The notes under the pieces were generated by a model. It saw only the letters and a list, made by a program, of their open reading frames with translations, was not told where the DNA came from and did no database searches. The position numbers were made by a program, and so were the translations under genes. Shown piece after piece: positions 25,930 through 34,344 of a stretch of DNA of 64,000 nucleotides. Source of the DNA: Nakamurella deserti. Lineage in GTDB: Bacteria; Actinomycetota; Actinomycetes; Mycobacteriales; Nakamurellaceae. Location of the stretch: NCBI RefSeq assembly GCF_003260015.1, contig NZ_QCXS01000002.1:1178001-1242000 (forward strand), in the 5' to 3' direction. Within the stretch, counting starts at the first letter, position 1; every line of letters starts with the position of its first letter.

Positions 25930-26685
25930 TCACCCGGTGGAAGCGGTGCCCGCCCGTGATCCGTCGCCGGTCTGCGCCATCGCCGCCGACTTCACACGGA
26001 CGTGCGGGGAGTACCGCGCGACGATGCCGACCCGGATGCGCTCGAAGTCGTCCGGCGCGAGGCGGTCGTCGAGCCCGACGACCGCCTGACCCGCCCGCAC
26101 GTCGACACCCCACATGATGACGGCACGCGGCCAGTCCGGGTCGGCGACGATGTGGTCGGCGATGCTCCACAACGCGTTCTTGGACAGCTCGCGCTCCTCG
26201 ATCGTGATGGTCATCCCGCGTTCGCGGGCGAGATCGATGCCCTCCTGGAGCTCGTCACTGATCACCGGGTGGGAGGCCAGCAGGTAGAGGACACCCGCGG
26301 TGACGCCCTCCGCGCCCCCGGTGCCGACGTAGCCGGCGTACTCGTCGCCGTGGTCGGTGACGTAGGTGTCGAGGAAGCTGTGGGGTAGTGAGGCGTCCCC
26401 ACTGTCGCCGAAGATCCTCCTGGCTTCGTCGAGGGATTCGATGACCCGTCCTCCCGTGGTGACCGCGGCCGGATCCTCGGCCGGCGGCACCTCCACCGGC
26501 GAATTGTCCGCCGTCGGGACCTCCGCGGACTCCGCCGGCTCGACCGTCGTGGTGACCGGCGGGGCGGACCCGGTCGGCGCGGAGGACTGCGGGGTCCGCG
26601 TTCCCGCACATCCGGACAGCATCAGCACCGCCACTCCGAGCACGACAGGCACTCCGGCCCGTGATCCGGGGATCGGTGTGGTCAT
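25930..26685 (-). CDS. hypothetical lipoprotein
   Basis: This 251-residue exported protein has lipobox LSGC (Cys26) and a Thr/Pro/Glu-rich linker to about residue 75. A mixed globular domain follows (DEARRIFGDSGDASLPHSFL, LASHPVISDELQEGI, DPDWPRAVIMWGVDVRAGQAVVGLDDR). It has no motif I can name. Codon use is like its neighbours. Confidence 0.75.
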   Translation of the reverse strand: MTTPIPGSRAGVPVVLGVAVLMLSGCAGTRTPQSSAPTGSAPPVTTTVEPAESAEVPTADNSPVEVPPAEDPAAVTTGGRVIESLDEARRIFGDSGDASLPHSFLDTYVTDHGDEYAGYVGTGGAEGVTAGVLYLLASHPVISDELQEGIDLARERGMTITIEERELSKNALWSIADHIVADPDWPRAVIMWGVDVRAGQAVVGLDDRLAPDDFERIRVGIVARYSPHVRVKSAAMAQTGDGSRAGTASTG

Positions 26686-26769
26686 GTACGCCTCTCGGAG
26701 CCGACGGCAGGGGGGTGTGGCCAGAGGTGCATCGTCGCACCGGCGGGCCGCTGGCGCCGATCGGGGCGC

Positions 26770-27020
26770 TCACGCCGAACGGGCCGCTCGCGCGATCGGG
26801 CCCGCCCGCGCGATCGGGCCGCGCGCGCGATCGGGCCGCCGAGTACGGACCGGGTTACGACGCCGAACGGGCCACCCGACCGCCGAACGGTCCGCCGACA
26901 CGACCGGGCCGCCGACGTGACAGGGCCGCCGACTCAGACAGGTCACGGAGCGCCGAACGGGCCGCCGACGTGACAGGACCGGCGCCGATCCGGCCGCTCG
27001 CGCCCGACGGGCCGCTCGCG
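26770..27020. repeat. degenerate GC-rich repeats in a 564-bp gene-free stretch
   Basis: Between the lipoprotein (26685) and the DUF2200 gene (27250) no gene is convincing. The DNA reuses a few words: GCCGAACGGGCC three times, CGCGATCGGGCC three times, and a perfect 19-bp repeat GGGCCGCCGACGTGACAGG at 26906 and 26959. The spacing is irregular, so this is a mosaic of short duplications rather than a clean array. Confidence 0.65.
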
Positions 27021-27249
27021 ATCCCGTCGGCGTCTGGTGCGGCCGGGAGCTCCGGCCGGCTGCCGGCACCGGGGGTGCTGCGTCCAAGGCCTTGCGGAAC
27101 AGGGAGCCGGCGGGAGTCGGCCGGGGGGCTCACCGACCGGTCGGCGGGACCGCATCTTGCCCGGCGGGGTGCCGTCGGCTTGCATGGGGGTTGCGGCCTG
27201 GTCCCGTCGGGGCGGGCCCAGCCGAGACCGAAGGGACCAGGTGAACTCG

Positions 27250-27603
27250 ATGGGCGGACACCGCATCTTCGCCACCCCGTACGCCGCCATCCGCCCGCAC
27301 TACGTGGCCAAGGCCGAACGCAAGGGCCGCACCGCGGCGGAGGTCGATCTCGTCGTGTCCTGGCTGACCGGGTACGACGACGCCGCTCTGACCCGGGCGC
27401 TCGAGGACGAAGTGACCCTGGAGCAGTTCTTCGCCGCCGCGCCCGCGATGAATCCGAACGCGTCCCTGATCACCGGCGTGATCTGCGGGATGCGCGTCGA
27501 GGAGATCGAGGACCCGTTGATGCGCAACATCCGTTACATGGACAAGCTCGTCGACGAGGTCGCCCGGGGGAAGAAGATGGCGTCGATCCTGCGTGGCTCG
27601 TAG
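27250..27603 (+). CDS. DUF2200 family protein
   Basis: This small soluble protein of 117 residues belongs to DUF2200, judged by HRIFATPYAAIRPHYVAKAE, TAAEVDLVVSWLTGY and RYMDKLVDEVARGKKM. The function of the family is unknown; homologues are mostly single-domain proteins of this length. ATG 27250 matches the usual family N-terminus; GTG 27241 with GAAGGGA upstream is an alternative adding three residues. Confidence 0.88.
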   Translation: MGGHRIFATPYAAIRPHYVAKAERKGRTAAEVDLVVSWLTGYDDAALTRALEDEVTLEQFFAAAPAMNPNASLITGVICGMRVEEIEDPLMRNIRYMDKLVDEVARGKKMASILRGS

Positions 27604-27789
27604 CGCCCTGGGGTCGGCGCGTCGACGACGTCCCGCCGCGGCCGCGGGGCGGTCACGTCGGCGACAGCCCGGCGGGCCCGCGGCCGGGTGCGCCGGTGTC
27701 CGAGACCTGGTTCGCGACGCCAGGTGTCACTTCAGCCGTCCGGCGCCGGGTGGATCGGGTCCGCCGGCCGCCGACCGGTCATCCGGCGG

Positions 27790-28281
27790 TCACTGGTGAG
27801 CGGCCTCGAACGCCTCGATGATCTCCGCCTTGATGCGCCCGCGGTCGCCGACGGTGTAACCGTTGTTGTTCGCCCAGTCCCTGACGGCAGCGCGCTGTTC
27901 CCGCGATCCGGAATCGGACGACGAGGGCTCGCGTCTGGCGGCGGGCGCCCGACCTGTGCGGTGGGCCGGTGGGGCTGCCGAGGGGTAGTACGGCTCGGCG
28001 TTGGCGAGTGTCTCGTCGACGTCGGACTCGAACACCTTGTCGAAGACGTCCCCGGGCACGACGACCCGCCGCGGAGCCTGACCGGGGAGGACCACCTCGA
28101 GCGTGACGAACTGGTCGCCGGCGTCGAGCAGGCTCTGCACCTCGAGAGCGTAGGCGTCCAATGTCACCGGACGGTTGATGCTGGGGTGGTCCAACACGCG
28201 GATCTCGACCAGCTCGTCGGTGTTCTTGATGTCTTTTCCGGTCAGATCGCTGGTGTAGATCCGAACTGTCTTGCTGGCCAC
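27790..28281 (-). CDS. Lsr2-type nucleoid-associated protein with divergent N-terminal domain
   Basis: This protein of about 163 residues ends with a clear Lsr2 DNA-binding domain: AVRDWANNNGYTVGDRGRI, with the RGR AT-hook-like motif that reads AT-rich minor groove, then EAFEAAH. The N-terminal domain starts KTVRIYTSDLTGKDI but then departs from the canonical dimerisation domain (LDHPSINRPVTLDAYALEVQ, GQAPRRVVVPGDVFDKVF) and is longer than in standard Lsr2 (about 110 residues in total). The GTG start has GAAGGAG upstream. It may be a specialised silencer of acquired DNA (inference). Confidence 0.85.
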   Translation of the reverse strand: MASKTVRIYTSDLTGKDIKNTDELVEIRVLDHPSINRPVTLDAYALEVQSLLDAGDQFVTLEVVLPGQAPRRVVVPGDVFDKVFESDVDETLANAEPYYPSAAPPAHRTGRAPAARREPSSSDSGSREQRAAVRDWANNNGYTVGDRGRIKAEIIEAFEAAHQ

Positions 28282-29288
28282 CGGAATCTCCTTCAATCGA
28301 TCATTCATTCGGACAAAGCATAGCCAGAACGCGCAATCACGAGTGATCGACGCGCAATCCGCGGATTTCACGGGCCGAGCCGAATGACCGGCCATCGGGT
28401 CACGAACCGGCGTCCGGTCGCGGTGTCGGCGGTGGACCGGTCGCGTGCCCGTCCGCGGCGCTCGTGCAGAAGACGACGGCGCGCACATTCGCACCGCACA
28501 GCGACCGATCCCCTGGCACCCCACGAGTTCAGGTGCTGCACAACAGGTCTGGGTACCGACGGCCTCCGGTTCGGCTGGCCCGCTGATGTCGCATCCCGCG
28601 GCGCCGACGGCGGTCACCGTCCGCACGACCGGCAGCCACCACGCCGGCCGGCGCTGCGCGTGTCGGGCCACGCCTGGTGCGGTGTTCCGAGCCACGGGGA
28701 TCGATGAAGTCGAGGAAACAATGGGATGTTCGCCGATCTTCTGCTGGCGGGGCTGTGGTGGGTCGCCGCGTCCAGGCTACTGTTCCGAGCGACTCTTCTC
28801 GGCGTCGGTTTCGGTGGCGGCGTGACCGTGTCGGCCACCTCCACCGTCATCGCGGGCGGGAGTTCCCGGCGGCCGACATCAGCACCACCCGGCCCCGACA
28901 CGTCTCGAGGTCGTCCTGACGCGCGCGGGCGACGTGATCGTCGCAACCGGGTGTGCCTTGCCGGGGCGGCGCCGACCGCAGCTTTCAGCCGTGTGTCCGG
29001 CCGCGGTCGAGAACCCGGGTGACTTCTGAGCATCGTCGGGGGTGCATCCGTTGCCAGGGTCGCCGGTCGGAGGCGGGGCGTCGACGAACCGGCCGGCCCG
29101 TCACCGACGCGACCGGGCCGTCGCGTCGGTGACGGGTGCGCCGTGGTCGCGCTCCCCGAGGTGTCGGTCGCCGCCGCTGCGATCACTCCGTTTCCGTCGG
29201 GCGTCGCGGCGCCACCGGCGGATGCCATCACGAGTCGCCGGTCAGTGCTGCGTCGGGGTGGTCCTGTCGGCGTGGTCCGCGGCGGTGA
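28282..29288. other. 1-kb gene-poor stretch
   Basis: The first 100 bases, upstream of the Lsr2-type gene, are less GC-rich (ATCGATCATTCATTCG) and probably hold its promoter. One frame from 28726 to 29022 on the plus strand starts with a hydrophobic run (MFADLLLAGLWWVAASRLLF), but the rest is Arg/Gly/Pro-rich and unconvincing. I see no RNA gene or repeat here. Confidence 0.5.
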
Positions 29289-30257
29289 TCAGATGGCGGC
29301 GGGTGTCCAGTCCGGGGCGTCGACCAGCAGGACGTCCTTCAGCAGCGTGGCGGCCCGGGTGACGCCTTCGGCGGCGCTCACCAGCGCGTCCTCGTGTTCG
29401 ATGTTGAGCGTGCCCTCGTAGCCGACAGCCCTGAGCTGGTAGACGAAGTCGGCCCAGAACGAGCTCCCGTCGGCGTGTCCGAGCCCGAGGGTGACGTAGT
29501 TCCAGGCCCGTCGGTGTGGGGTGGTGATGGGGACGGTGTCCAGGAGTCCGTCGGTGGCGGCCGCCCACGGGTTGATGCGCACGTCCTTGGCGTGGACATG
29601 GAAGATCGACGGACCGAGAGCCCGGATCACCGACGGGATGTCGGCACCCATCCACATCAGGTGCGACGGGTCCAGGTTGGCCCCGACGACGTCGGAGCCG
29701 GCGTGGTCGATGAGCCGCTGCAGCGACGAGACGGTGTGCACGAGTTGACTGCCGCAGGCCTCCACGGCCAGCCGGACCCCGTGATCACGGGCGAACGCGG
29801 CGAGCTCCGTCCAGTAGGGCAGGGCCACCTGTTCCCACTGGTACGTCAGCGCGGTGATGTTCTCCGGCGGCCAGGCGGTGGTGATCCAGTTCGAGGTGCG
29901 GTCGTCCGGGCCGCCGCCGGGTAGTCCCGACATCAGCACCACCGTCGGCACGTCCATGGCGGCGGCGGCGCGGATGGTGTCGCGGACGACCCGGTCGTGC
30001 TCGGGGCCGGTGACCGGGTGCAGCTGGTTGCCGTTGGCGTTGAGTGCCGACAGCGTCACGTCGCGGGCGGCGATCTGACCGAGGAATTCCTCCCGCGCGG
30101 CCGACGAGCGCACCAGGGCGGCGAGGTCGGCGTGCGGAGCGGTGGACCAGTTGCCGGTGGCGACCTCCACGGACGACAATCCCAACCGCTGGGCGAGGTC
30201 GAGGACCTCGGTGAACGGCAGATGACTCACCGAATCGGTGATGAGCCCGATCTTCAT
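29289..30257 (-). CDS. sugar phosphate isomerase/epimerase family TIM-barrel protein
   Basis: This 322-residue member of the AP-endonuclease-2-like (IolE/xylose isomerase-like) family is predicted to isomerise or epimerise a sugar or polyol derivative in the cytoplasm. Metal ligand positions are recognisable: Glu in LAVEACGSQ, Asp/His in LDPSHLMW, His in FHVHAKD and Glu in NIEHED. AAGGG precedes the ATG. It stands alone, with a palindrome about 63 bases upstream. The substrate is unknown. Confidence 0.88.
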   Translation of the reverse strand: MKIGLITDSVSHLPFTEVLDLAQRLGLSSVEVATGNWSTAPHADLAALVRSSAAREEFLGQIAARDVTLSALNANGNQLHPVTGPEHDRVVRDTIRAAAAMDVPTVVLMSGLPGGGPDDRTSNWITTAWPPENITALTYQWEQVALPYWTELAAFARDHGVRLAVEACGSQLVHTVSSLQRLIDHAGSDVVGANLDPSHLMWMGADIPSVIRALGPSIFHVHAKDVRINPWAAATDGLLDTVPITTPHRRAWNYVTLGLGHADGSSFWADFVYQLRAVGYEGTLNIEHEDALVSAAEGVTRAATLLKDVLLVDAPDWTPAAI

Positions 30258-30319
30258 CGACGGCCCTTCCTCGGACGCCGGTGCAGGTCGTCGACCGCCC
30301 AGCGTGATGTATGTGTGTA

Positions 30320-30329
30320 TGTCCGGACA
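30320..30329. promoter_or_regulatory. palindrome upstream of the isomerase/epimerase gene
   Basis: TGTCCGGACA is a perfect 10-bp palindrome in an AT-richer stretch, preceded by an ATGTATGTGTGTATG run. The position, 63 bases before the start, suits a repressor site; the form fits GntR-family operators. No regulator gene is adjacent. Confidence 0.4.
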
Positions 30330-30742
30330 AATCTATGCCGTTTGCGGTTCCGTCGCCACCCCCGGGGGTCGGCGTGATCGCATCAGCACCTGTGTGGCGA
30401 GACCTCCGCCGGATCGAGGAAACTCCGCCGGGGCCCGACCCGGACGTCGTCGGGTGGAAGGCGCCTCGGCGGGCATCGCTGATTCTCGGACCCGGGAGCG
30501 GGTCTCGACCGCGAGGACGAGCCGTCCCTGGGAGTGGCTCGTCCCTTGCGTGCCGCCGGCCGACGGCGCCGCGCGACGGCCGGCCACCCGCTCGACTCGG
30601 GCTCGCGAGGGGTGTCGGGGGATCCGGAGGGCGATCCTCCCGACCACCCGGAACGGTTCGTCCGAGCCGGCGTTGCGGTGCCGTGGGCGATCGTCGCGCA
30701 CACGCACAGAACCGTTGCCGCGCAACGGCACCCTTGACACGG

Positions 30743-30755
30743 GTGATGTGATCAC
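30743..30755. promoter_or_regulatory. palindrome next to a -35-like TTGACA, upstream of the micro-gene
   Basis: GTGATGTGATCAC (arms GTGAT and ATCAC) starts three bases after a perfect TTGACA (30734-30739) and 41 bases before the 23-residue reading frame. The placement suits an operator, but a good -10 is not visible. Confidence 0.35.
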
Positions 30756-30796
30756 GTCGGCGAGGCCGGATGTGCGGGCGGAGCGAGGGGGAGCGG

Positions 30797-30868
30797 ATGA
30801 ACAGTGTCGATGGCGGGGAGTGGTGGCTCGGGCTGCTGAAATTCCTGCTCGCGCTGATGGCGTGGTGA
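30797..30868 (+). CDS. candidate 23-residue membrane microprotein
   Basis: The frame encodes MNSVDGGEWW followed by LGLLKFLLALMAW: a short polar head and one hydrophobic segment long enough to enter a membrane. A strong purine-rich ribosome site (GAGGGGGAG) lies just before the ATG, and a TTGACA plus palindrome lie further upstream. It is too short for homology to be decisive. Possible roles include a small-complex subunit, a leader peptide or a toxin-like peptide; it may also be chance. Confidence 0.4.
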   Translation: MNSVDGGEWWLGLLKFLLALMAW

Positions 30869-31095
30869 CGCCGGGCCCCAGCGATCCCGCCACCGACCCG
30901 CGGCTCGCCCGGCGGCGATGCGGGGATCGCCACGTCCGCCGCGTCGCACGGGTACGGCAGCGCGCGGCGATCCGGTGATCAGGTCCTCGTTCTGACCTGA
31001 ACCACCCGGCCCGGGAACCGCGCCCGCGCGGTCAACCACGACGGCGACCGCCGCCGCCACAGACGTGGCTGTGGTGACCCGTCGGCACGGGTGGG

Positions 31096-31240
31096 TCGAC
31101 GGACCACCACGTTCGCCGAGGTCCGAGCCCGGGCCCCGATCGCTCGACGGACCACCGCGTTCACCGAGATCCGAGCCTTCTGCCCCCCGCGGTCGACGGA
31201 CCGCCACGTCCGCCGGAATCCGAGCCTCGCGGGCTCGAAA
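31096..31240. repeat. three imperfect direct repeats, period 48-49 bp
   Basis: Units begin at 31096, 31144 and 31193, each starting TCGACGGACCRCCRCGT and ending near TCCGAGCC, with divergent last 12-15 bases. They lie in a gene-free stretch. Confidence 0.75.
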
Positions 31241-31532
31241 CGGGCAAGCCGTCGAAGGCCCTGGAACCGGCACCGTCGGACGGCCGGCACCACCTGGACG
31301 GCCATCCATCCGACGTGCGCCACGCGACGTGCGCCACCCGCTGGTCGGAGACGGACACGTGGCCGACGGACTCCCGGCCCGGCGACCCGCATCCGACCCA
31401 CGCGACACATGCTCACCGTCCCGCATCTCGCCCGGAACTCCTCGGCTCACCCCTCGTCGGACCCCCACGTCGCGGTCGCCGTGCGGGCCACGTCCACCCT
31501 CTGCCGGAGACGCTTCCCACCGTCCGCACACG

Positions 31533-31585
31533 TTATTGACTGAACGGTCCACTACGGTCTAGCTTCGAGACCGATCAGTCAATAA
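31533..31585 (+). promoter_or_regulatory. promoter embedded in a 17-bp inverted repeat (TetR-type operators)
   Basis: The arms TTATTGACTGAACGGTC (31533-31549) and GACCGATCAGTCAATAA (31569-31585) are inverted copies with one mismatch. The left arm contains the -35 TTGACT (31536-31541). TAGCTT (31560-31565) is a fitting -10 at an 18-base spacing. Each arm is itself a partial dyad, GAC-N6-GTC. The TetR gene at the end of this cluster (34345) is the natural candidate to bind here. Confidence 0.75.
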
Positions 31586-31602
31586 CAGAACGGAGCTCCA
31601 CC

Positions 31603-32349
31603 ATGGACGCAGTACTCAACGGCAGGACAGCCCTCGTGACCGGTGGCACGTCGGGGATCGGACGAGCGGTCGTACGCCGTTTCGTCGACGAGGGGGCCCA
31701 TGTCATCGTGACCGGGCGCCGGCAGGCGCAGCTCGACGAGGTCGCAGCGGAGTTCGGCGACGCGGTCACCGCCGTGCGCGCGGACGCGTCGGATCCCGCC
31801 GACGTGACCACGCTGTTCGAGGTCGTGGCGGCGCGGGGAAGCGGACTGGACGCGGTGCACGCCAACGCCGGCCTGGGCGAGTTCAAGCCCCTGGCCGACG
31901 TGACGGCCGCCGACATCGACGCCGTCTTCGCCACCAACGTCCGTGGCACCACGCTGACCGTGCAGGGCGCGGTGCCCTTCCTCAACGAGGGAGCCGCGAT
32001 CGTAATCACCGGGTCCACCGCCGGGTCGGGAACCGAGAAGAACTTCGGTCTCTACGGCGCCTCGAAGGCCGCGGTCGCGACGTTGACCCGTACCTGGGCG
32101 GCCGAGCTCGCCCCTCGGCGGATCCGCATCAACACGATCATTCCCGGACCGACCGAGACGCCCGGACTCAAGGGGCTCGCCCCGGGCAACGAAGACGGAC
32201 TCCTGGCGGCGATCGCCGCCGGACTGCCGTTCCGGAGGGTGCTGCGCCCCGAGGAGGTCGCCGCCGCCGTCCTCTTCCTGGTCTCCAGCGAGAGCTCCGG
32301 CATGACCGGCAGCGAGGTCTTCGTCGACGGCGGCGCCTCGATCGCCTGA
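31603..32349 (+). CDS. SDR family oxidoreductase
   Basis: This 248-residue classical short-chain dehydrogenase has the cofactor motif TGGTSGIG near residue 12, NAG at about 88 and the catalytic Ser/Tyr/Lys in ITGSTAG and YGASKAA. The Arg after the second strand (TGRRQAQ) suggests NADP preference. It ends with the usual FVDGG. GGAG lies eight bases before the ATG. It is the first gene of a cluster with an NTF2-like protein, an MFS exporter and a TetR regulator, behind a TetR-type operator. The substrate is unknown. Confidence 0.92.
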   Translation: MDAVLNGRTALVTGGTSGIGRAVVRRFVDEGAHVIVTGRRQAQLDEVAAEFGDAVTAVRADASDPADVTTLFEVVAARGSGLDAVHANAGLGEFKPLADVTAADIDAVFATNVRGTTLTVQGAVPFLNEGAAIVITGSTAGSGTEKNFGLYGASKAAVATLTRTWAAELAPRRIRINTIIPGPTETPGLKGLAPGNEDGLLAAIAAGLPFRRVLRPEEVAAAVLFLVSSESSGMTGSEVFVDGGASIA

Positions 32350-32405
32350 CCCCACCGTCCCCACCCACGTCCGGACACCCATCGACCCGCAAGGAAACCC
32401 ATCTG

Positions 32406-32894
32406 ATGACCGACCACACCACGCCCGTCCCGTTCGAGACCGAGCGTGAGCTCGCGCCGTTGCCCCTGCTGTGGGCCAAGGCGCTCGACCAGGGCGACGC
32501 GGACGTCCTGACGGACCTGCTCACCGAGGACGTCGTCGTCGACCTGACCCCCGCCACGACCCGGATCGGACTCGAGTTCCCGGTCCTGACAGGCCGCGAC
32601 ACGGTCGTACCAGCCATGATCGGCTCCGTCGGGCCCCTCGACACCACGCACATGGTGTCCAACGTGACGTTCCGCGCCGTCGACGACGGTTGGGTCGTCG
32701 AGGCCTACGCACTGGCGCAGCACTATCTGCCGGGGGAGGGCCCGGACAGCACGAAGACGCGGCACGTGCTGATGGGCAACACCTGGGCTTTCCACGTCCG
32801 TCCCACTCCCGCGGGACCGCGGGTGGCGCGATTCACGATGGACAACCGATGGCTCGAAGGCGACCCCTCGGTCCTGATGGCGGCCGTGGCATGA
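32406..32894 (+). CDS. NTF2/SnoaL-like protein
   Basis: This 162-residue protein has the NTF2-like cone fold pattern: N-terminal helices (WAKALDQGDADVLTDLLTED), the strand VVVDLTP, and later strands TFRAVDDGWVVEAYA and RFTMDNRW. Such proteins act as small isomerases, cyclases or ligand binders. The stop overlaps the MFS start by 4 bp. It probably works with the SDR on the same small molecule. Confidence 0.82.
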   Translation: MTDHTTPVPFETERELAPLPLLWAKALDQGDADVLTDLLTEDVVVDLTPATTRIGLEFPVLTGRDTVVPAMIGSVGPLDTTHMVSNVTFRAVDDGWVVEAYALAQHYLPGEGPDSTKTRHVLMGNTWAFHVRPTPAGPRVARFTMDNRWLEGDPSVLMAAVA

Positions 32895-34141
32895 ACCAGC
32901 CACTCGTCGCGACGGGTCACCCATCGAACCGGGGGTGGCTCGGCGTGAGTTCCGTCGCGCTGGGTTCGTTCGCGATCGTCCTCTCGGAGTTCCTGCCCGT
33001 CGGGCTGCTGCCCGCCATCGCCTCCGACCTCGACGTCGGGATCGGAGCCGCGGGCCTGATGGTCGTCGTGACGGGCCTTTTCGCGGCGGTCGCCGCTCCC
33101 ACCGTCACCGTGGCCGCCTCCGGCCTCGACCGTCGCGTCGTGCTCATCGGTCTGAGTGGACTGCTGGTCGTCTCGGACGTTCTCGCCGCCGTCGCGCCCA
33201 CCTTCTCCGTCCTGCTGCTGGCCCGGGCACTGCTGGGGGTGGGTCTGGGCGGGTTCTGGGCGATCGGTGCCGGCATCGCCGGCCGCCTGGTGGCGGAGGC
33301 GGACACGATCCGGGCGACAGCGCTGATCACCGGGGGCATCTCGGTCGCCACCGTCGTCAGCCTCCCGCTCGGCGCGGCGGTCTCGGCACTCTCGAACTGG
33401 CGCCTGGCCTTCGTCATCGGCGGTGTGGTCGGCCTGGTCGCGCTCGGGCTGCAGCTGGCGTACCTGCCGAAGATCATTGCGCCACCACGGGTGCGGGTGT
33501 CGATGCTGGGGACGCTGTTCCGCGTGCCGCGCGCCCGGATCGGGCTCGTCGCGGCCGCCTTCGCCTTCGCCGCGCAATTCGCCGCCTCCACCTACATGGC
33601 CCCCTTCCTGCAGGACCGGGCCGCCGCCGGTCCCGGCACGGTGACCGTCGCGCTGCTCGCATTCGGCGTGGCGGGGATCGCGGGCAACTTCGTGGCCGGC
33701 GTGACGCTGAGCCACAGCGTGCTCGGCACGACCGCGATCGCGAAGGTCGTACTCGCCGTGGCGGTGGTGCTGCTACCGCTGTCGGCGCACGCGCTCGCCG
33801 GCGTCCTCGTGCTGGTCGTGGTGTGGGGTTTCGTCTGGGGTGTGCTGCCTCTGGCCCTGCAGACGTGGATGTCGACCGCGTCACCGGCCGGGACGGAGAC
33901 AGGCCTGGCGCTGTTCGTCACGACGATCCAGCTCGCCCTCGCGGCGGGCTCGGTCCTCGGCGGCGTGGCGGTGACCTCCCTCGGTCTCGACGCGGACTTC
34001 CGGCTCGCCGGAGCGGTCGCCCTGGTCGGTGCCGTCCTGTTCGTCGCTCTCGGTTCGCGCACCGCAGCGCCCGGTCCCCGCGGGGAACCGCCCTCCGGTG
34101 CGACCGACCGCGGGCACCCGGCGACGGCGACCGAGCGCTGA
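32891..34141 (+). CDS. MFS transporter (drug/metabolite exporter, DHA1-like)
   Basis: This 416-residue membrane protein has about twelve transmembrane segments. The TM1 region, ALGSFAIVLSEFLPVGLLPAI, is typical of the DHA1 group (AraJ/NepI/purine-efflux like), with LLLARALLGVGLGGFWAI in TM4. The ATG overlaps the previous stop (ATGA). Presence beside a TetR gene and operator suggests inducible export. Confidence 0.9.
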   Translation: MNQPLVATGHPSNRGWLGVSSVALGSFAIVLSEFLPVGLLPAIASDLDVGIGAAGLMVVVTGLFAAVAAPTVTVAASGLDRRVVLIGLSGLLVVSDVLAAVAPTFSVLLLARALLGVGLGGFWAIGAGIAGRLVAEADTIRATALITGGISVATVVSLPLGAAVSALSNWRLAFVIGGVVGLVALGLQLAYLPKIIAPPRVRVSMLGTLFRVPRARIGLVAAAFAFAAQFAASTYMAPFLQDRAAAGPGTVTVALLAFGVAGIAGNFVAGVTLSHSVLGTTAIAKVVLAVAVVLLPLSAHALAGVLVLVVVWGFVWGVLPLALQTWMSTASPAGTETGLALFVTTIQLALAAGSVLGGVAVTSLGLDADFRLAGAVALVGAVLFVALGSRTAAPGPRGEPPSGATDRGHPATATER

Positions 34142-34344
34142 CGGCAGCGCTTCCGCGCGTCGCTTCGGTGCGCGCCCCTGCACCCGGCCGCGTGGGTCCG
34201 GTCGGCTCCGGTCCGCCCGTCCCGCATGCGGTCGACCCGCCACGGCTCTGCCGGGATGCCGTCGCCGACCCCGCATTTGCGGTCGGAGTGCGCGCGGTAC
34301 GGGATGATGGACGACGCGTCACGAACTCGAGCCGGAGGACGACC

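Larger units (their letters stand above)
30258..31532. other. 1.3-kb gene-poor stretch with a small-peptide candidate and direct repeats
   Basis: No large gene here is convincing. It holds the palindrome at 30320, a candidate micro-gene at 30797-30868 and three imperfect direct repeats at 31096-31240. The last 30 bases lead into the promoter of the SDR operon. Confidence 0.6.

Noticed and set aside
28726-29022. A 98-residue frame beginning with a hydrophobic segment
   Set aside because: After 40 residues it becomes Arg/Gly/Pro-rich, with no family and a weak start; noted only within the gap description.
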